Shown here: piece by piece, positions 5,802-12,472 of the stretch
Position numbering within the stretch: position 1 is the stretch's first letter
Layout of the letters: each line of letters starts with the position of its first letter
Origin: an uncultured Clostridia bacterium
GTDB taxonomy: Bacteria > Bacillota > Clostridia > Christensenellales > Borkfalkiaceae
NCBI GenBank assembly: GCA_947629875.1
Contig: CANRFK010000027.1
Span: 1 to 13,607, forward strand
DNA length: 13,607 bases
Direction of reading: 5' to 3'
Position numbers and translations under genes: made by a program
Notes under the pieces: generated by a model
Seen by the model: only the letters and a program-made list of their open reading frames with translations
Told to the model about the DNA's origin: nothing
Database searches by the model: none

Positions 5802-8246
5802 TCAGTCTGCAAATGTGATCGTGACCGTTGCCGAAGTCGCCGAGACGCTGCCGATCGCGATATCGAAGTTGAGCAATTTGTTGTCGTACCGCGTGTATTT
5901 GGGGAATGCCGTGGAGAATGTCTGCCCCGCCTTCCACAGATCGGAGGCGGCGGCACTGCCTCCCGAATTGGAGAATTTCTTGGTGCCGTCGGCTTCGATG
6001 AGTTTGACGAGCGCGTTCTCCGATACGGAGTTGTTGTTGTCCGTAAAGGAGCCGTAGCCGTCCTCTTGGTAGGGGTTTTCGATCGACGAGGCGACGTGAT
6101 AGATGCGCACGCCGTATTCTGCGCCGCCATAGAGGTCGTCAGAGTGAACTGTATTCAGCCCCGTTGCGGCGTAGAGGTCGATGAGAAGGTATTCGCAGAA
6201 ATAGGAATTGTCGAAGTTCAGCGGGATGAGGATCGCCGAGCCCTCTGTGGCGGAGGGGGAGAGGGTGACGGTCGTCGTCTCGGTGACGATGGTGGGGGTG
6301 AGCCAGCCGAGCATGATCTTGGAATACACGCCGTGGTCGCCGATGTTGTAGTCCATCATGTCGGCACCGCCGAGCCCTTCGTTGCTCCCTTTCGTTTCCT
6401 CGTAGTCGTAGTAGTCGTCCAGCCCGAGAAGGTGACCCGATTCGTGGATGTACGTCTCGGCGTTGATCTTCATCCCGGGAACGGGGTCGTATCCGGAACC
6501 TTGGCTATTTTCGGTCTTTTCATCCATGAAGTCAAAGCCCGCAAAGAGGTAGTAAGAGACATCCTTTCCGTCATACGTTGTAGTATCATTATCCCAATAC
6601 ACATACGCCCAATAGAAGTCGGCAGTGTTGTAGTCAACGTCCGCCGAATAGATGAGATAGACCGCGTCGATCGCGCCGTCGTTGTTGGTGTCGTACTGCG
6701 TGAGGTCGAGTTTGTTTTCGTAGTAGGCGAGCGCCTCGTTGAGGATGACCAGATCGCCTCCATCAATACTTTTTTCATAGTAGGTAGCGTTGTTCTGCGC
6801 TTGATAAACGTCTTGAATATCGAACGTCAGGTTGAGCTTGCCGTAGGAGGCCTTTTGATAGTACGTTTTTACGCTCTCCCAGCCTGTCTGTTCTTCTGTG
6901 CCGTTGAAGGCGATTTCGAGCTTATCGAGCTGCTCCTGCGAGATCGTGTCGCCCTTGAACTGCACGGGGATGACGAGCGCATGATAGTTGCCCGTCGAAG
7001 GCAACCCGATGGAGCCGTCTGTTTTGAGAAGTTTATCCTGCAATCTCTCATTATCAAAGGTCGAAGCATCGTAAGTCTGCTTCTCCATCGTGCCGGAAGG
7101 GGTGGGGTCGACGTCGGAACCGCCGCCCTCCGCATCCGGAAGGGTGATCCGGATCTTTCCGTGTTTGGAAAACGCAAATTCCATCGTGTAGCCGTCGCTC
7201 ATTTTCCCGACCATCTTCACGATCTTCCCGTCCGTCACGGTCACGGTGAAACTCGTCCAAGTTGTATCTTCGTATTCGCCGATGACGTAGTTGCCCGCAT
7301 CGTTCGGGGATTTGGCGGCGTACACGCTCCCGCTCACCGTGTAGTCAAAATCGGCAAGGCAGGTCAAGTCGATGAGATAGCAATAGGCGTAATTTTCGGT
7401 AAATTTATCCGAATTCTCGCCGTATTCCGTGTAGGTGCCGTCCCCGTTGTCATAATAATAGGCGGTGTAGGTATCGGTGGTCGTGCCGTAGACCCAATAG
7501 TCGGTATATTCATCGTTATTTTCGTCGAGGAAGGTGTTCAGAACGCGGTTTCCGTCGTATTCGTAGTAATCCTCATAAGAGTTACCGCTGTCCGAAACGG
7601 TCACGGTGACTGCGAAATTCCACGCACTGCGGTCGGCATAGGGGGCGAACGCTTCATCGGAGCCGATGGGCGGCTCATCGTCCTGTTTCGCAACGACGGT
7701 AAAGGTGACGGATCTCGTTTCCCCGCCGATGGTCAGCGTCACGGTAAACGTGCCGGGCTTGGAGGTATCCGCCTTCGTCAGATCGAGCATGTCGTTCGTC
7801 ACGGGGACGTTGTTCCCGTCCCCGTCGGTCACGATGAAGTACTTGGTGTAGTCGACCGTATCGCCCACCGTAAGTTGGGTAGGTTTGGCCGTATCGAGCT
7901 CCACGTGGTACACCGCATCCGCCTTCTTCGCAAATACGGTAAAGGTAATGGAGAGCTTTTCCTTGCCGACGGTCAGCGTCACGATGAACTTGCCGACTTT
8001 GGAGGTGTCCGCCCTGCTCAAATCGAGCATGTCATTCGTCACGGCGACGTCGTTCCCGTCCTCATCGGTCACGATGAAGTACTCGGTAAAGTCGACCGTG
8101 TCGCCCACAGTAAGTTGGGTCGGTTTGCTCGTATCATAAGAGACATGATAAACAGGGTCGGATTTGGAGCCTTTGCCGCATGCGCAGAGCCCGGCTACCA
8201 GCATAATGATCGCAAGGATCGTCAGAAAAAATCTTGTCTTCTTCAT
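5802..8246 (-). CDS. M6-like zinc metalloprotease lipoprotein with tandem Ig-like repeats
   Basis: This 814-residue protein starts with a lipoprotein signal peptide (MKKTRFFLTILAIIMLV) and lipobox LCAC, so Cys23 is probably lipidated and the protein anchored to the outer face of the membrane. Residues 32-111 and 112-191 are two copies of an 80-residue repeat resembling bacterial group 3 Ig-like domains (VGDTVDF...DTSKPGTFTVTLT). Residues about 196-380 form an aromatic, acidic, beta-rich region I cannot name. The peptidase domain runs from about 415 and holds TNNDGAIDAVYLIYS near 512-526, the zinc site HESGHLLGLD at 601-610 (His601, Glu602, His605, Asp610) and MMDYN at 630-634, the typical M6 order. 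I prefer the ATG at 8246: the upstream in-frame ATG at 8279 sits on the predicted transcription start, so it would be leaderless. The substrate is unknown; host or dietary protein is an inference. Confidence 0.92.
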   Translation of the reverse strand: MKKTRFFLTILAIIMLVAGLCACGKGSKSDPVYHVSYDTSKPTQLTVGDTVDFTEYFIVTDEDGNDVAVTNDMLDLSRADTSKVGKFIVTLTVGKEKLSITFTVFAKKADAVYHVELDTAKPTQLTVGDTVDYTKYFIVTDGDGNNVPVTNDMLDLTKADTSKPGTFTVTLTIGGETRSVTFTVVAKQDDEPPIGSDEAFAPYADRSAWNFAVTVTVSDSGNSYEDYYEYDGNRVLNTFLDENNDEYTDYWVYGTTTDTYTAYYYDNGDGTYTEYGENSDKFTENYAYCYLIDLTCLADFDYTVSGSVYAAKSPNDAGNYVIGEYEDTTWTSFTVTVTDGKIVKMVGKMSDGYTMEFAFSKHGKIRITLPDAEGGGSDVDPTPSGTMEKQTYDASTFDNERLQDKLLKTDGSIGLPSTGNYHALVIPVQFKGDTISQEQLDKLEIAFNGTEEQTGWESVKTYYQKASYGKLNLTFDIQDVYQAQNNATYYEKSIDGGDLVILNEALAYYENKLDLTQYDTNNDGAIDAVYLIYSADVDYNTADFYWAYVYWDNDTTTYDGKDVSYYLFAGFDFMDEKTENSQGSGYDPVPGMKINAETYIHESGHLLGLDDYYDYEETKGSNEGLGGADMMDYNIGDHGVYSKIMLGWLTPTIVTETTTVTLSPSATEGSAILIPLNFDNSYFCEYLLIDLYAATGLNTVHSDDLYGGAEYGVRIYHVASSIENPYQEDGYGSFTDNNNSVSENALVKLIEADGTKKFSNSGGSAAASDLWKAGQTFSTAFPKYTRYDNKLLNFDIAIGSVSATSATVTITFAD
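7674..8153 (-). repeat. Two tandem 240-bp repeats encoding Ig-like domains
   Basis: Copy 1 is 8153-7914 and copy 2 is 7913-7674, each exactly 240 bp and in frame. The DNA is still closely similar, with long shared runs such as the segment around 7861-7880 and 8101-8120 (cgtaagttgggt versus agtaagttgggt), so the duplication looks fairly recent or is being homogenised. Confidence 0.88.
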
Positions 8247-8283
8247 GGTTTCGCCCGTAGTAATCAGATTTTTTTGCATTCAC

Positions 8284-8312
8284 ATTATAATATAATTCGC
8301 GGAAAATTGCAA
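8284..8312 (-). promoter_or_regulatory. Sigma-A promoter of the metalloprotease gene
   Basis: On the minus strand TTGCAA (8312-8307) is separated by 17 bp from a perfect TATAAT (8289-8284). Transcription should start at about 8277-8279, which places the upstream ATG at 8279 at the mRNA end and leaves about 30 nt of leader before the preferred start at 8246. Confidence 0.85.
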
Positions 8313-8320
8313 GGGGAAAG

Positions 8321-8347
8321 AAAAAATTTCGGCGGATAATTCCGCCG
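8321..8347 (-). terminator. Intrinsic terminator of the small orphan gene at 8383-8709
   Basis: On the minus strand a 7-bp stem (cggcgga/tccgccg) with an ATTA loop is followed by AAATTTTTT. It lies about 36 nt past the orphan gene stop and just upstream of the metalloprotease promoter, insulating the two. Confidence 0.82.
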
Positions 8348-8382
8348 CTTTCTTCTAAAAAATAAGAGGGCAAGCCGCCCCG

Positions 8383-8709
8383 CTATTTCACTTTTTTGGC
8401 ATAGATCGGCATTTTTTTGGTGGAGAGATCGTCGCCCCCGCGCTTGTACGGCGCGAGCAGCTGCACGATCACAAACACGTACTGCTCATAATCCTTTACG
8501 TCGCGGCAGAGGTCGGCAACGTATTCGTTTCCCTTTCCGTCGGGGAAGTAAGGCGTCTTTTCATAGGGAGCCTTCGCAATGGCGTAGAGCGAGGCCTTGC
8601 AGAGCTTCCAACTCCATTTGCAGTTGCGGAACCCCGCCGTCCGCAGCCCCCTTCGGATGGCGCGCAGGTTGGCCTTTTTTACGATCTCGCTCAATTCTTC
8701 GATGTTCAT
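8383..8709 (-). CDS. Small hypothetical protein, 108 residues, basic
   Basis: I do not recognise this protein. It is soluble and Lys-rich, with no signal peptide or membrane helix. The first 25 residues (MNIEELSEIVKKANLRAIRRG and on) look like an amphipathic helix; the middle has a Trp/Cys-containing segment (FRNCKWSWKLCKASLYAI) and a patch PYEKTPYFPDGKGNEY; the end is basic (STKKMPIYAKKVK). The gene is convincing because it has its own consensus promoter (8744-8772), a ribosome binding site GGAGA at 8717-8721 spaced 7 nt from the ATG, and its own terminator. It is a single-gene transcript lying between the metalloprotease gene and the repeat tract beside tRNA-Ser. Its function cannot be inferred. 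Confidence 0.8.
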   Translation of the reverse strand: MNIEELSEIVKKANLRAIRRGLRTAGFRNCKWSWKLCKASLYAIAKAPYEKTPYFPDGKGNEYVADLCRDVKDYEQYVFVIVQLLAPYKRGGDDLSTKKMPIYAKKVK

Positions 8710-8743
8710 GATACATTCTCCGTGGCGATGATTTTATAATGAT

Positions 8744-8772
8744 ATTGTAGCGCACGGCGCGGAAAATGTCAA
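8744..8772 (-). promoter_or_regulatory. Consensus sigma-A promoter of the small orphan gene
   Basis: On the minus strand a perfect TTGACA (8772-8767), 17 bp, then TACAAT (8749-8744). The start of transcription should be near 8737, about 28 nt before the ATG. The nine bases after the -35 element (TTTTCCGCG) are identical to those at the same place in the metalloprotease promoter. Confidence 0.9.
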
Positions 8773-8778
8773 ACGCGC

Positions 8779-9123
8779 CAAGAGAGGGATTACTTCGCCT
8801 ACGGCTACTGCGCGTCTGTGCCGCTTGTGCCGCCCTTGGTCGAAAATAGTGCGCGCGGGGCGTGCCGCGCTTGGTAGACAGCAGGGCTCCCGAAAAAGAT
8901 TTACGTAGCAAAGATTTTTCGGGAAGAGGAGGCACCGCGTGCAAAAAGAGCCTTTTCGCAAGAAAAGCGTAAAAAGCACGCGTACGCCGACGAGCGCGCG
9001 GGACGAACCCCGAGCGTGGTTTCTGCGTCAAGAGAGAGGGATTACTTCGCACCGAAAACGGTGCTCGTGCCGCGCTTAGTAGACGAATAGTGCGCGCGGG
9101 GCGAACCCCCGAACGTGGTTTCT
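8779..9123. repeat. Gene-free mosaic of short dispersed repeats next to tRNA-Ser
   Basis: No convincing gene lies here. Three repeated words recur in shuffled order. Word c, caagagagggattacttcgc, is at 8779-8798 and, with one extra GA, at 9029-9050. Word b, cgtgccgcgcttggtagac, is at 8861-8879 and, with one change, at 9066-9084. Word a, gcgcgcggggcgaacccccg and its following bases aacgtggtttct, is at 9092-9123, with a near copy at 8994-9024 and a truncated copy at 8851-8862. Parts of a and c match the T-arm and acceptor of the adjacent tRNA-Ser. A 6-bp hairpin gcaccg-aaaa-cggtgc sits at 9049-9064. The minus-strand reading frame across this tract is arginine-rich and looks non-coding. Confidence 0.75.
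8888..8924. repeat. Inverted repeat within the mosaic tract
   Basis: A 10-bp perfect stem, tcccgaaaaa at 8888-8897 and tttttcggga at 8915-8924, encloses a 17-nt loop. The inner flanks also hold a short direct repeat (aaagat at 8895-8900 and 8911-8916, approximately). It may fold in RNA; no gene adjoins it directly. Confidence 0.6.
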
Positions 9124-9128
9124 TTTTA

Positions 9129-9192
9129 CCCTCTCTCTGCGCCAAACCCCCCGAGGACTTTTGTCCTCGGGGGGTTTGGCGCAGAGAGAGGG
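9129..9192. repeat. Perfect 30-bp inverted repeat overlapping the tRNA-Ser 3' end
   Basis: Positions 9129-9158 and 9163-9192 are perfectly complementary around a TTTT spacer (9159-9162). The right arm covers the last 16 bases of the tRNA gene, that is part of the T-stem, the 3' acceptor strand, the discriminator and the encoded CCA. The left arm is therefore an inverted copy of the tRNA 3' end. The inner part (aaaccccccgaggac and its complement) could act as the tRNA transcription-termination hairpin, but no T-run follows the outer stem on either strand. Confidence 0.95.
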
Positions 9193-9266
9193 ATTCGAAC
9201 CCCCGGATACATTCCTGCATCACACGATTTCGAGCCGTGCGCAATCGACCACTCTGCCATCTCTGC
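9177..9266 (-). tRNA. tRNA-Ser (anticodon CGA), with encoded CCA
   Basis: On the minus strand the acceptor arms GCAGAGA (9266-9260) and TCTCTGC (9187-9181) pair, followed by discriminator G and CCA (9179-9177). The anticodon stem CACGG/TCGTG holds the loop CTCGAAA with anticodon CGA at 9232-9230, reading UCG. A long variable arm (GATGCA-GGAA-TGTATC) is the hallmark of a class II serine tRNA. The T-arm is GGGGG-TTCGAAT-CCCTC. The total is 90 nt. Confidence 0.97.
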
Positions 9267-9276
9267 AAGCTGTTTT

Positions 9277-9305
9277 ATTGTACAATTTTTTTTGCGAAAA
9301 GGCAA
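9277..9305 (-). promoter_or_regulatory. Promoter of tRNA-Ser
   Basis: On the minus strand TTGCCT (9305-9300), 17 bp, TACAAT (9282-9277). Transcription should start near 9270, a few bases before the mature tRNA 5' end. It is divergent from the thioesterase promoter. Confidence 0.82.
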
Positions 9306-9343
9306 GTTTTTTTGCGACGATTTTGCAACATTTTGCAATTTTC

Positions 9344-9372
9344 TTTGCACGGCGCAAAATTTCTGCTATAAT
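9344..9372 (+). promoter_or_regulatory. Promoter of the thioesterase gene (extended -10)
   Basis: A perfect TATAAT at 9367-9372 is preceded by TGC (9364-9366), an extended -10. The -35 is TTTGCA at 9344-9349 (17-bp spacer) or TTGCAC at 9345-9350 (16-bp spacer). The region upstream contains repeated TTTTGC motifs about one helical turn apart. Confidence 0.82.
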
Positions 9373-9398
9373 AAAAAAAACTCACCAACGAGGTTTTT

Positions 9399-9905
9399 AT
9401 GAAAGTCATCACGAAACAGCGCAACAGCAAGATGTGCGCCATCTGCGGGCTGGATAACGTCTACGGCGTCCGCGCGCCCTTTTATTCCATGGAAGATGGC
9501 AGCGTCGCCACGCTCTTTTCCTATCGGGAAGAACACCAAAGCTACCCCGGAAGGGTGCACGGCGGGCTCATCACGGCGATGCTCGACGAAATGGGTCTGC
9601 GCGCCCTGTGGGCGAAGGAGGGCGGCGAGTTCACCTACGGCGTGACGCTCTCCTTGGAGACAAAGTACAGAAGACCCGTGCCGTACGGTGTGCCGCTCGT
9701 GGGGAGGGGGAAGATCGTGCGCGAGACGGGCAACTTCCTCACCGCGGAGTGTTGCATCATGGATGAAAGCCGCGTGGTGCTCGCCAACGCGACGATAAAA
9801 TATATCAAACTCACGCCCCAGCAGATCCAAGAGGGCGTCAACGAGCACGAGGAAATGTGCTATTTGATAGAAGACGGCGTCACCGAAATCGACCTGCCTG
9901 CGTAA
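9399..9905 (+). CDS. PaaI-family hotdog-fold thioesterase
   Basis: This 168-residue protein is of normal size for a single hotdog domain with a short tail. PaaI-type enzymes hydrolyse acyl-CoA thioesters in the cytoplasm, usually as tetramers; the acyl substrate here is not known. The key motif HGGLITAMLDEMG starts at His54, with the HGG turn at 54-56 and Asp63 or Glu64 as the likely catalytic acid on the central helix. A beta strand pattern follows (GVTLSLETKYRRPVPYG, then LVGRGKIVRE and LTAECCIMDE). The N-terminus carries CAIC (Cys13, Cys16), a pair often seen in clostridial relatives, possibly a metal site. The ATG at 9399 has a weak ribosome binding site (acgagg). It is a single-gene transcript with its own promoter and a terminator shared with the convergent ABC operon. 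Confidence 0.9.
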   Translation: MKVITKQRNSKMCAICGLDNVYGVRAPFYSMEDGSVATLFSYREEHQSYPGRVHGGLITAMLDEMGLRALWAKEGGEFTYGVTLSLETKYRRPVPYGVPLVGRGKIVRETGNFLTAECCIMDESRVVLANATIKYIKLTPQQIQEGVNEHEEMCYLIEDGVTEIDLPA

Positions 9906-9923
9906 TTCACTGCCCCAAAGCAA

Positions 9924-9948
9924 AGCCCGCCGCGTACCGCGGCGGGCT
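9924..9948. terminator. Bidirectional terminator between the thioesterase and ABC operon
   Basis: An 11-bp perfect GC-rich stem (agcccgccgcg/cgcggcgggct) with a TAC loop. On the plus strand it is followed by CAAATTTTTAT, 18 nt after the thioesterase stop; on the minus strand by TTTGCTTT, 7 nt after the last permease stop. Termination looks stronger for the plus strand. Confidence 0.85.
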
Positions 9949-9955
9949 CAAATTT

Positions 9956-10744
9956 TTATACCAAACTTGTCTTGTTCAAAATCACGATGCTCACCGCCCC
10001 GAGCCCCGCGGCAAACAGGGGCCCGCCGGCGACGCACAGCGCCACGTGGAATGCGCCCGAATTGAGCGGCGTCATCATGGGGATCATCGTGAATAAGAGC
10101 ATTCCCGCCGCGAGGGAACCCAAGATCGAGAGCCAAAGTCTCTGTTTCCCGACGGTTGCAAGCGTCAGGGCGATCGACACGAAAACGAGCGCGAAGAAAA
10201 TTTTGCTTATCATGCAGGCAAAGATCCCGCCCGCGCTTACGCCGGCTGCCGCGGCGTTAAAGGGGAGCCCCGCGATCCCGCCGCCGATCATCGCGCCGAC
10301 GAAGTACAAGAGGAACATGCCGACCGACGCCGCAAACAACACGATCGTCTTGGAGAGGACGTAATCGGTCTTTTTCGCGCGCACCGTGAACAGGTTTTTT
10401 ACATACCCGCTGCGGAAATCTTCACCTACGAACAGACACACGAAGAGCGCCACAAGGAAGTACAGGAGATTGATGTTGCACATACTTGTGATATCCATGC
10501 TCATCGCATTCCCGCCCGCCGAGCCGATCGCCTGCCAGACGCTTGTGAACATCTTTACCGCCTCGCCCGTTTCGGGATCGGTCCCGCCGATGAAGGAGGT
10601 CATCACGAGGATGAGAACGGGCAGCACGAGGGAGATGCCGAACATGATCCACACCGTGGGCATCGTGAACATTCTCCGCGCGTCCACTTTGAGCATGCTC
10701 TTGAGCCGCCCTGCAAAGTCCTTCCAATTTCCCTTCGCGCTCAT
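9956..10744 (-). CDS. ABC-2-type transporter permease (pair 2)
   Basis: This 262-residue protein has about six membrane segments, near residues 31-52, 90-107, 128-152, 165-195, 205-223 and 238-256. After the second comes the conserved cytosolic stretch GEDFRSGYVKNLFT at 107-120, followed by AKKTDYVLSKT, which is shared with the other permease of the operon (GHDYRSGYVKQLFT, then ARKEDYMISKT) and is typical of BcrB/LanEG-type ABC-2 permeases. It should form the membrane part of an exporter with the ATPase encoded just upstream. Its ATG shares one base with the stop codon of that ATPase gene (TAATG), so translation is coupled. It is the last gene of the operon. The cargo is unknown; peptide antibiotics are likely from the family, not shown by the sequence. 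Confidence 0.9.
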   Translation of the reverse strand: MSAKGNWKDFAGRLKSMLKVDARRMFTMPTVWIMFGISLVLPVLILVMTSFIGGTDPETGEAVKMFTSVWQAIGSAGGNAMSMDITSMCNINLLYFLVALFVCLFVGEDFRSGYVKNLFTVRAKKTDYVLSKTIVLFAASVGMFLLYFVGAMIGGGIAGLPFNAAAAGVSAGGIFACMISKIFFALVFVSIALTLATVGKQRLWLSILGSLAAGMLLFTMIPMMTPLNSGAFHVALCVAGGPLFAAGLGAVSIVILNKTSLV

Positions 10745-11643
10745 TATCTTTCCTCCCGCATGAGATCGATATAGTACTCTTCGAGGCTGATCTTTGCCGT
10801 CCGTATCTCCGTGACGGGGATGCCGAAGTTTGCAAACAGGAACCTCGCAACATTTTCGGCGTCCGCTCCATAGACGCGGATCTCGCCCGTCTGTTCGTCG
10901 ATCTCCGCCCGTCCGAACGCCCGCTGTAAGATGTCCCGCGCCTTTTCCGTATTCTCCGTTTTGAGGGCGACATAAGTAGGGCAGTCGGCGTTGAGCTCCT
11001 CGGCCGTCATCTCTTTGATCATCTTCCCTTGGCGCAAAATGCCATAATGGGTGGCGATTTTTTCGAGTTCGCCCAAGATATGCGAGGAGATGAGCACGGT
11101 CACGCCGCGATGGGAAAGGTCGGTCAGGATTTCCCGCATGATGCGCATGCCGTCGGCGTCCAGCCCGTTGATGGGCTCGTCGAGAACGAGAAGAGAAGGG
11201 TTTCCCAAAAGCGCGAAGGCAATTCCGATGCGCTGTTTCATGCCGAGGGAGCAGTTCTTGAACTTATTCGACGCCGCGCCGTCCATGCGCACGAGGTGCA
11301 AAACGCGCCGTATTTCCTCATCCTCATTTTGAATGCCGAGGTTGGCGGCATGCAACTTCATATTGTTCCACACAGTGTAATTGGGGAAGCACCCGGGGGC
11401 TTCGATGAGCACGCCGATCTTCGCGCGCGCCACGGGGTCACCGTGGTCTTTGCCCCAAAGCCTGATCTCGCCGCCGCTCGGCTGAATGAGGCCGCAGATG
11501 AGTTTTTCCGTCGTCGACTTCCCGCTCCCGTTCTCCCCGATGAAGCCGTAAACGGCGCCCTGCGGCACGGTCATGTTGAGGCCGTCCACCGCGCGTTTCT
11601 CGCGGAAAGTTTTGGTCAAATCTCTGATTTCGATGGCATTCAT
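10744..11643 (-). CDS. ABC transporter ATPase, BcrA/LanF-like (pair 2)
   Basis: This 299-residue protein powers export with the adjacent permease. Walker A is GENGSGKST at 36-44, with Glu-Asn where most relatives have Pro-Asn; the Q-loop position reads LIEAPGCFP (Glu81), as in the BcrA group; the signature is CSLGMKQR at 131-138; Walker B ends LLVLDEP with Asp155 and Glu156; the D-loop is NGLD; the switch His is in SSH at about 188. A C-terminal regulatory region of about 80 residues follows (from about 215). It is the same length as the first ATPase of the operon and clearly a paralogue, with DNA near-identity over the Walker A and SSH-ILGELEKIATHYG regions. It starts 9 nt after the first permease, with AGGTGA as ribosome binding site. 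Confidence 0.95.
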   Translation of the reverse strand: MNAIEIRDLTKTFREKRAVDGLNMTVPQGAVYGFIGENGSGKSTTEKLICGLIQPSGGEIRLWGKDHGDPVARAKIGVLIEAPGCFPNYTVWNNMKLHAANLGIQNEDEEIRRVLHLVRMDGAASNKFKNCSLGMKQRIGIAFALLGNPSLLVLDEPINGLDADGMRIMREILTDLSHRGVTVLISSHILGELEKIATHYGILRQGKMIKEMTAEELNADCPTYVALKTENTEKARDILQRAFGRAEIDEQTGEIRVYGADAENVARFLFANFGIPVTEIRTAKISLEEYYIDLMREER

Positions 11644-11652
11644 AGTTTCACC

Positions 11653-12471
11653 TCAATACACGTCCCTGCGGTACAAAATGACCGCGCCGAGGACGTTATA
11701 GATGACCGCCCAAACAAGGGAGCAAGCGAGGCACACGAGGACGGACAGGAAGTTTGCCGAAAGGCAGGCATACACCGAGGAGCCGTAGAGGAAAATGTTG
11801 AGGGCGGGCGTATTGCCGAGAAGCGCCGCGGCGCCGATGACGGGGATGCCCGTGCCCAAGACAAAGCAGAGGGCAATGGAGATGCCGAACTTCCTGCGGA
11901 AAATGATGTTGATGAAGGTGTACAGGCTCGCCCAGCCGAGGCTCATGATGAGCTTCCCCAAGATGGCGCAAATAAGCGACCCCGCGTTTATCGCAAAGGG
12001 CAGACCCGTCGCCGCGCCCGAGATTGTGCCGCCGATGAAGTACGTCCCGCACATGCACACCATCGAGAACGCAGAGACAAGCGTCTTTGAAATCATGTAG
12101 TCCTCTTTCCTCGCGTGCGTCGTAAACAGTTGCTTTACGTACCCGCTGCGGTAGTCGTGCCCGATGAAGATGGAGACCATGATGCCACCGAAGATGAACA
12201 CCATGTTCATGTTGGCGTATTCGCCCATATCGTGGATGATATACAGCGGGCTGTCCGCGGCGATGATTTGCCACGCATTGGAGAACATGCCCGCCGTCTC
12301 GCCCTCGCCCATGGCTCCCATGGAGACGAGCGCGGGGATGATGGCGGCGATCGCAATGAAAATGTAGAAGAGGGGGGTGTGGAAGAGGCGGTAGAAGTCC
12401 ACGCCGAGCATCCCCTTGAGCCGTTCCAAAAACCGCGGCTTCTCGAATTGCAACGTTTTTGCGTTTTCCAT
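11653..12471 (-). CDS. ABC-2-type transporter permease (pair 1)
   Basis: This 272-residue protein has about six membrane segments, near residues 34-52, 88-105, 128-150, 163-189, 197-217 and 241-266, after a basic cytosolic N-terminus (FEKPRFLERLKGMLGVDFYR). The stretch GHDYRSGYVKQLFT at 104-117 and ARKEDYMISKT after it match the second permease, and the two also share NAW/SVWQ-I near residue 66-72. Outside these motifs they have diverged more than the ATPases have. The start lies one base after the stop of the first ATPase (12473-12475), so translation is probably coupled. With that ATPase it should form one exporter, or the two permeases could form a heterodimer served by either ATPase. Confidence 0.9.
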   Translation of the reverse strand: MENAKTLQFEKPRFLERLKGMLGVDFYRLFHTPLFYIFIAIAAIIPALVSMGAMGEGETAGMFSNAWQIIAADSPLYIIHDMGEYANMNMVFIFGGIMVSIFIGHDYRSGYVKQLFTTHARKEDYMISKTLVSAFSMVCMCGTYFIGGTISGAATGLPFAINAGSLICAILGKLIMSLGWASLYTFINIIFRRKFGISIALCFVLGTGIPVIGAAALLGNTPALNIFLYGSSVYACLSANFLSVLVCLACSLVWAVIYNVLGAVILYRRDVY

Positions 12472-12472
12472 A

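Noticed and set aside
5690..6130. N-terminal extension of the bile salt hydrolase reading frame
   Set aside because: It overlaps the terminator and the 3' end of the metalloprotease gene, and the enzyme needs Met-Cys at its start, found at 5689.
5799..8339. Very long open frame on the plus strand opposite the metalloprotease gene
   Set aside because: It is a shadow of the M6 protease gene: composition is dominated by Val, Arg, Ile and Gly with no domain, whereas the minus strand has a lipobox, Ig repeats and a zinc site.
8779..9123. Possible CRISPR array
   Set aside because: The repeated words differ in length, are not evenly spaced, and occur in shuffled order, with no cas genes nearby.
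9129..9192. Simple intrinsic terminator of tRNA-Ser
   Set aside because: The stem is much longer than needed, includes the mature tRNA 3' end, and no T-run follows it; the inner part may still help termination.
8561..9268. Minus-strand open frame spanning tRNA-Ser, the repeat tract and part of the small orphan gene
   Set aside because: It begins inside the tRNA gene and is Arg-rich and repetitive; such frames are common artefacts at tRNA loci.
9090..9457. Plus-strand open frames crossing the tRNA-Ser gene
   Set aside because: They read through the tRNA complement and the divergent promoters; no ribosome binding site or conserved domain.
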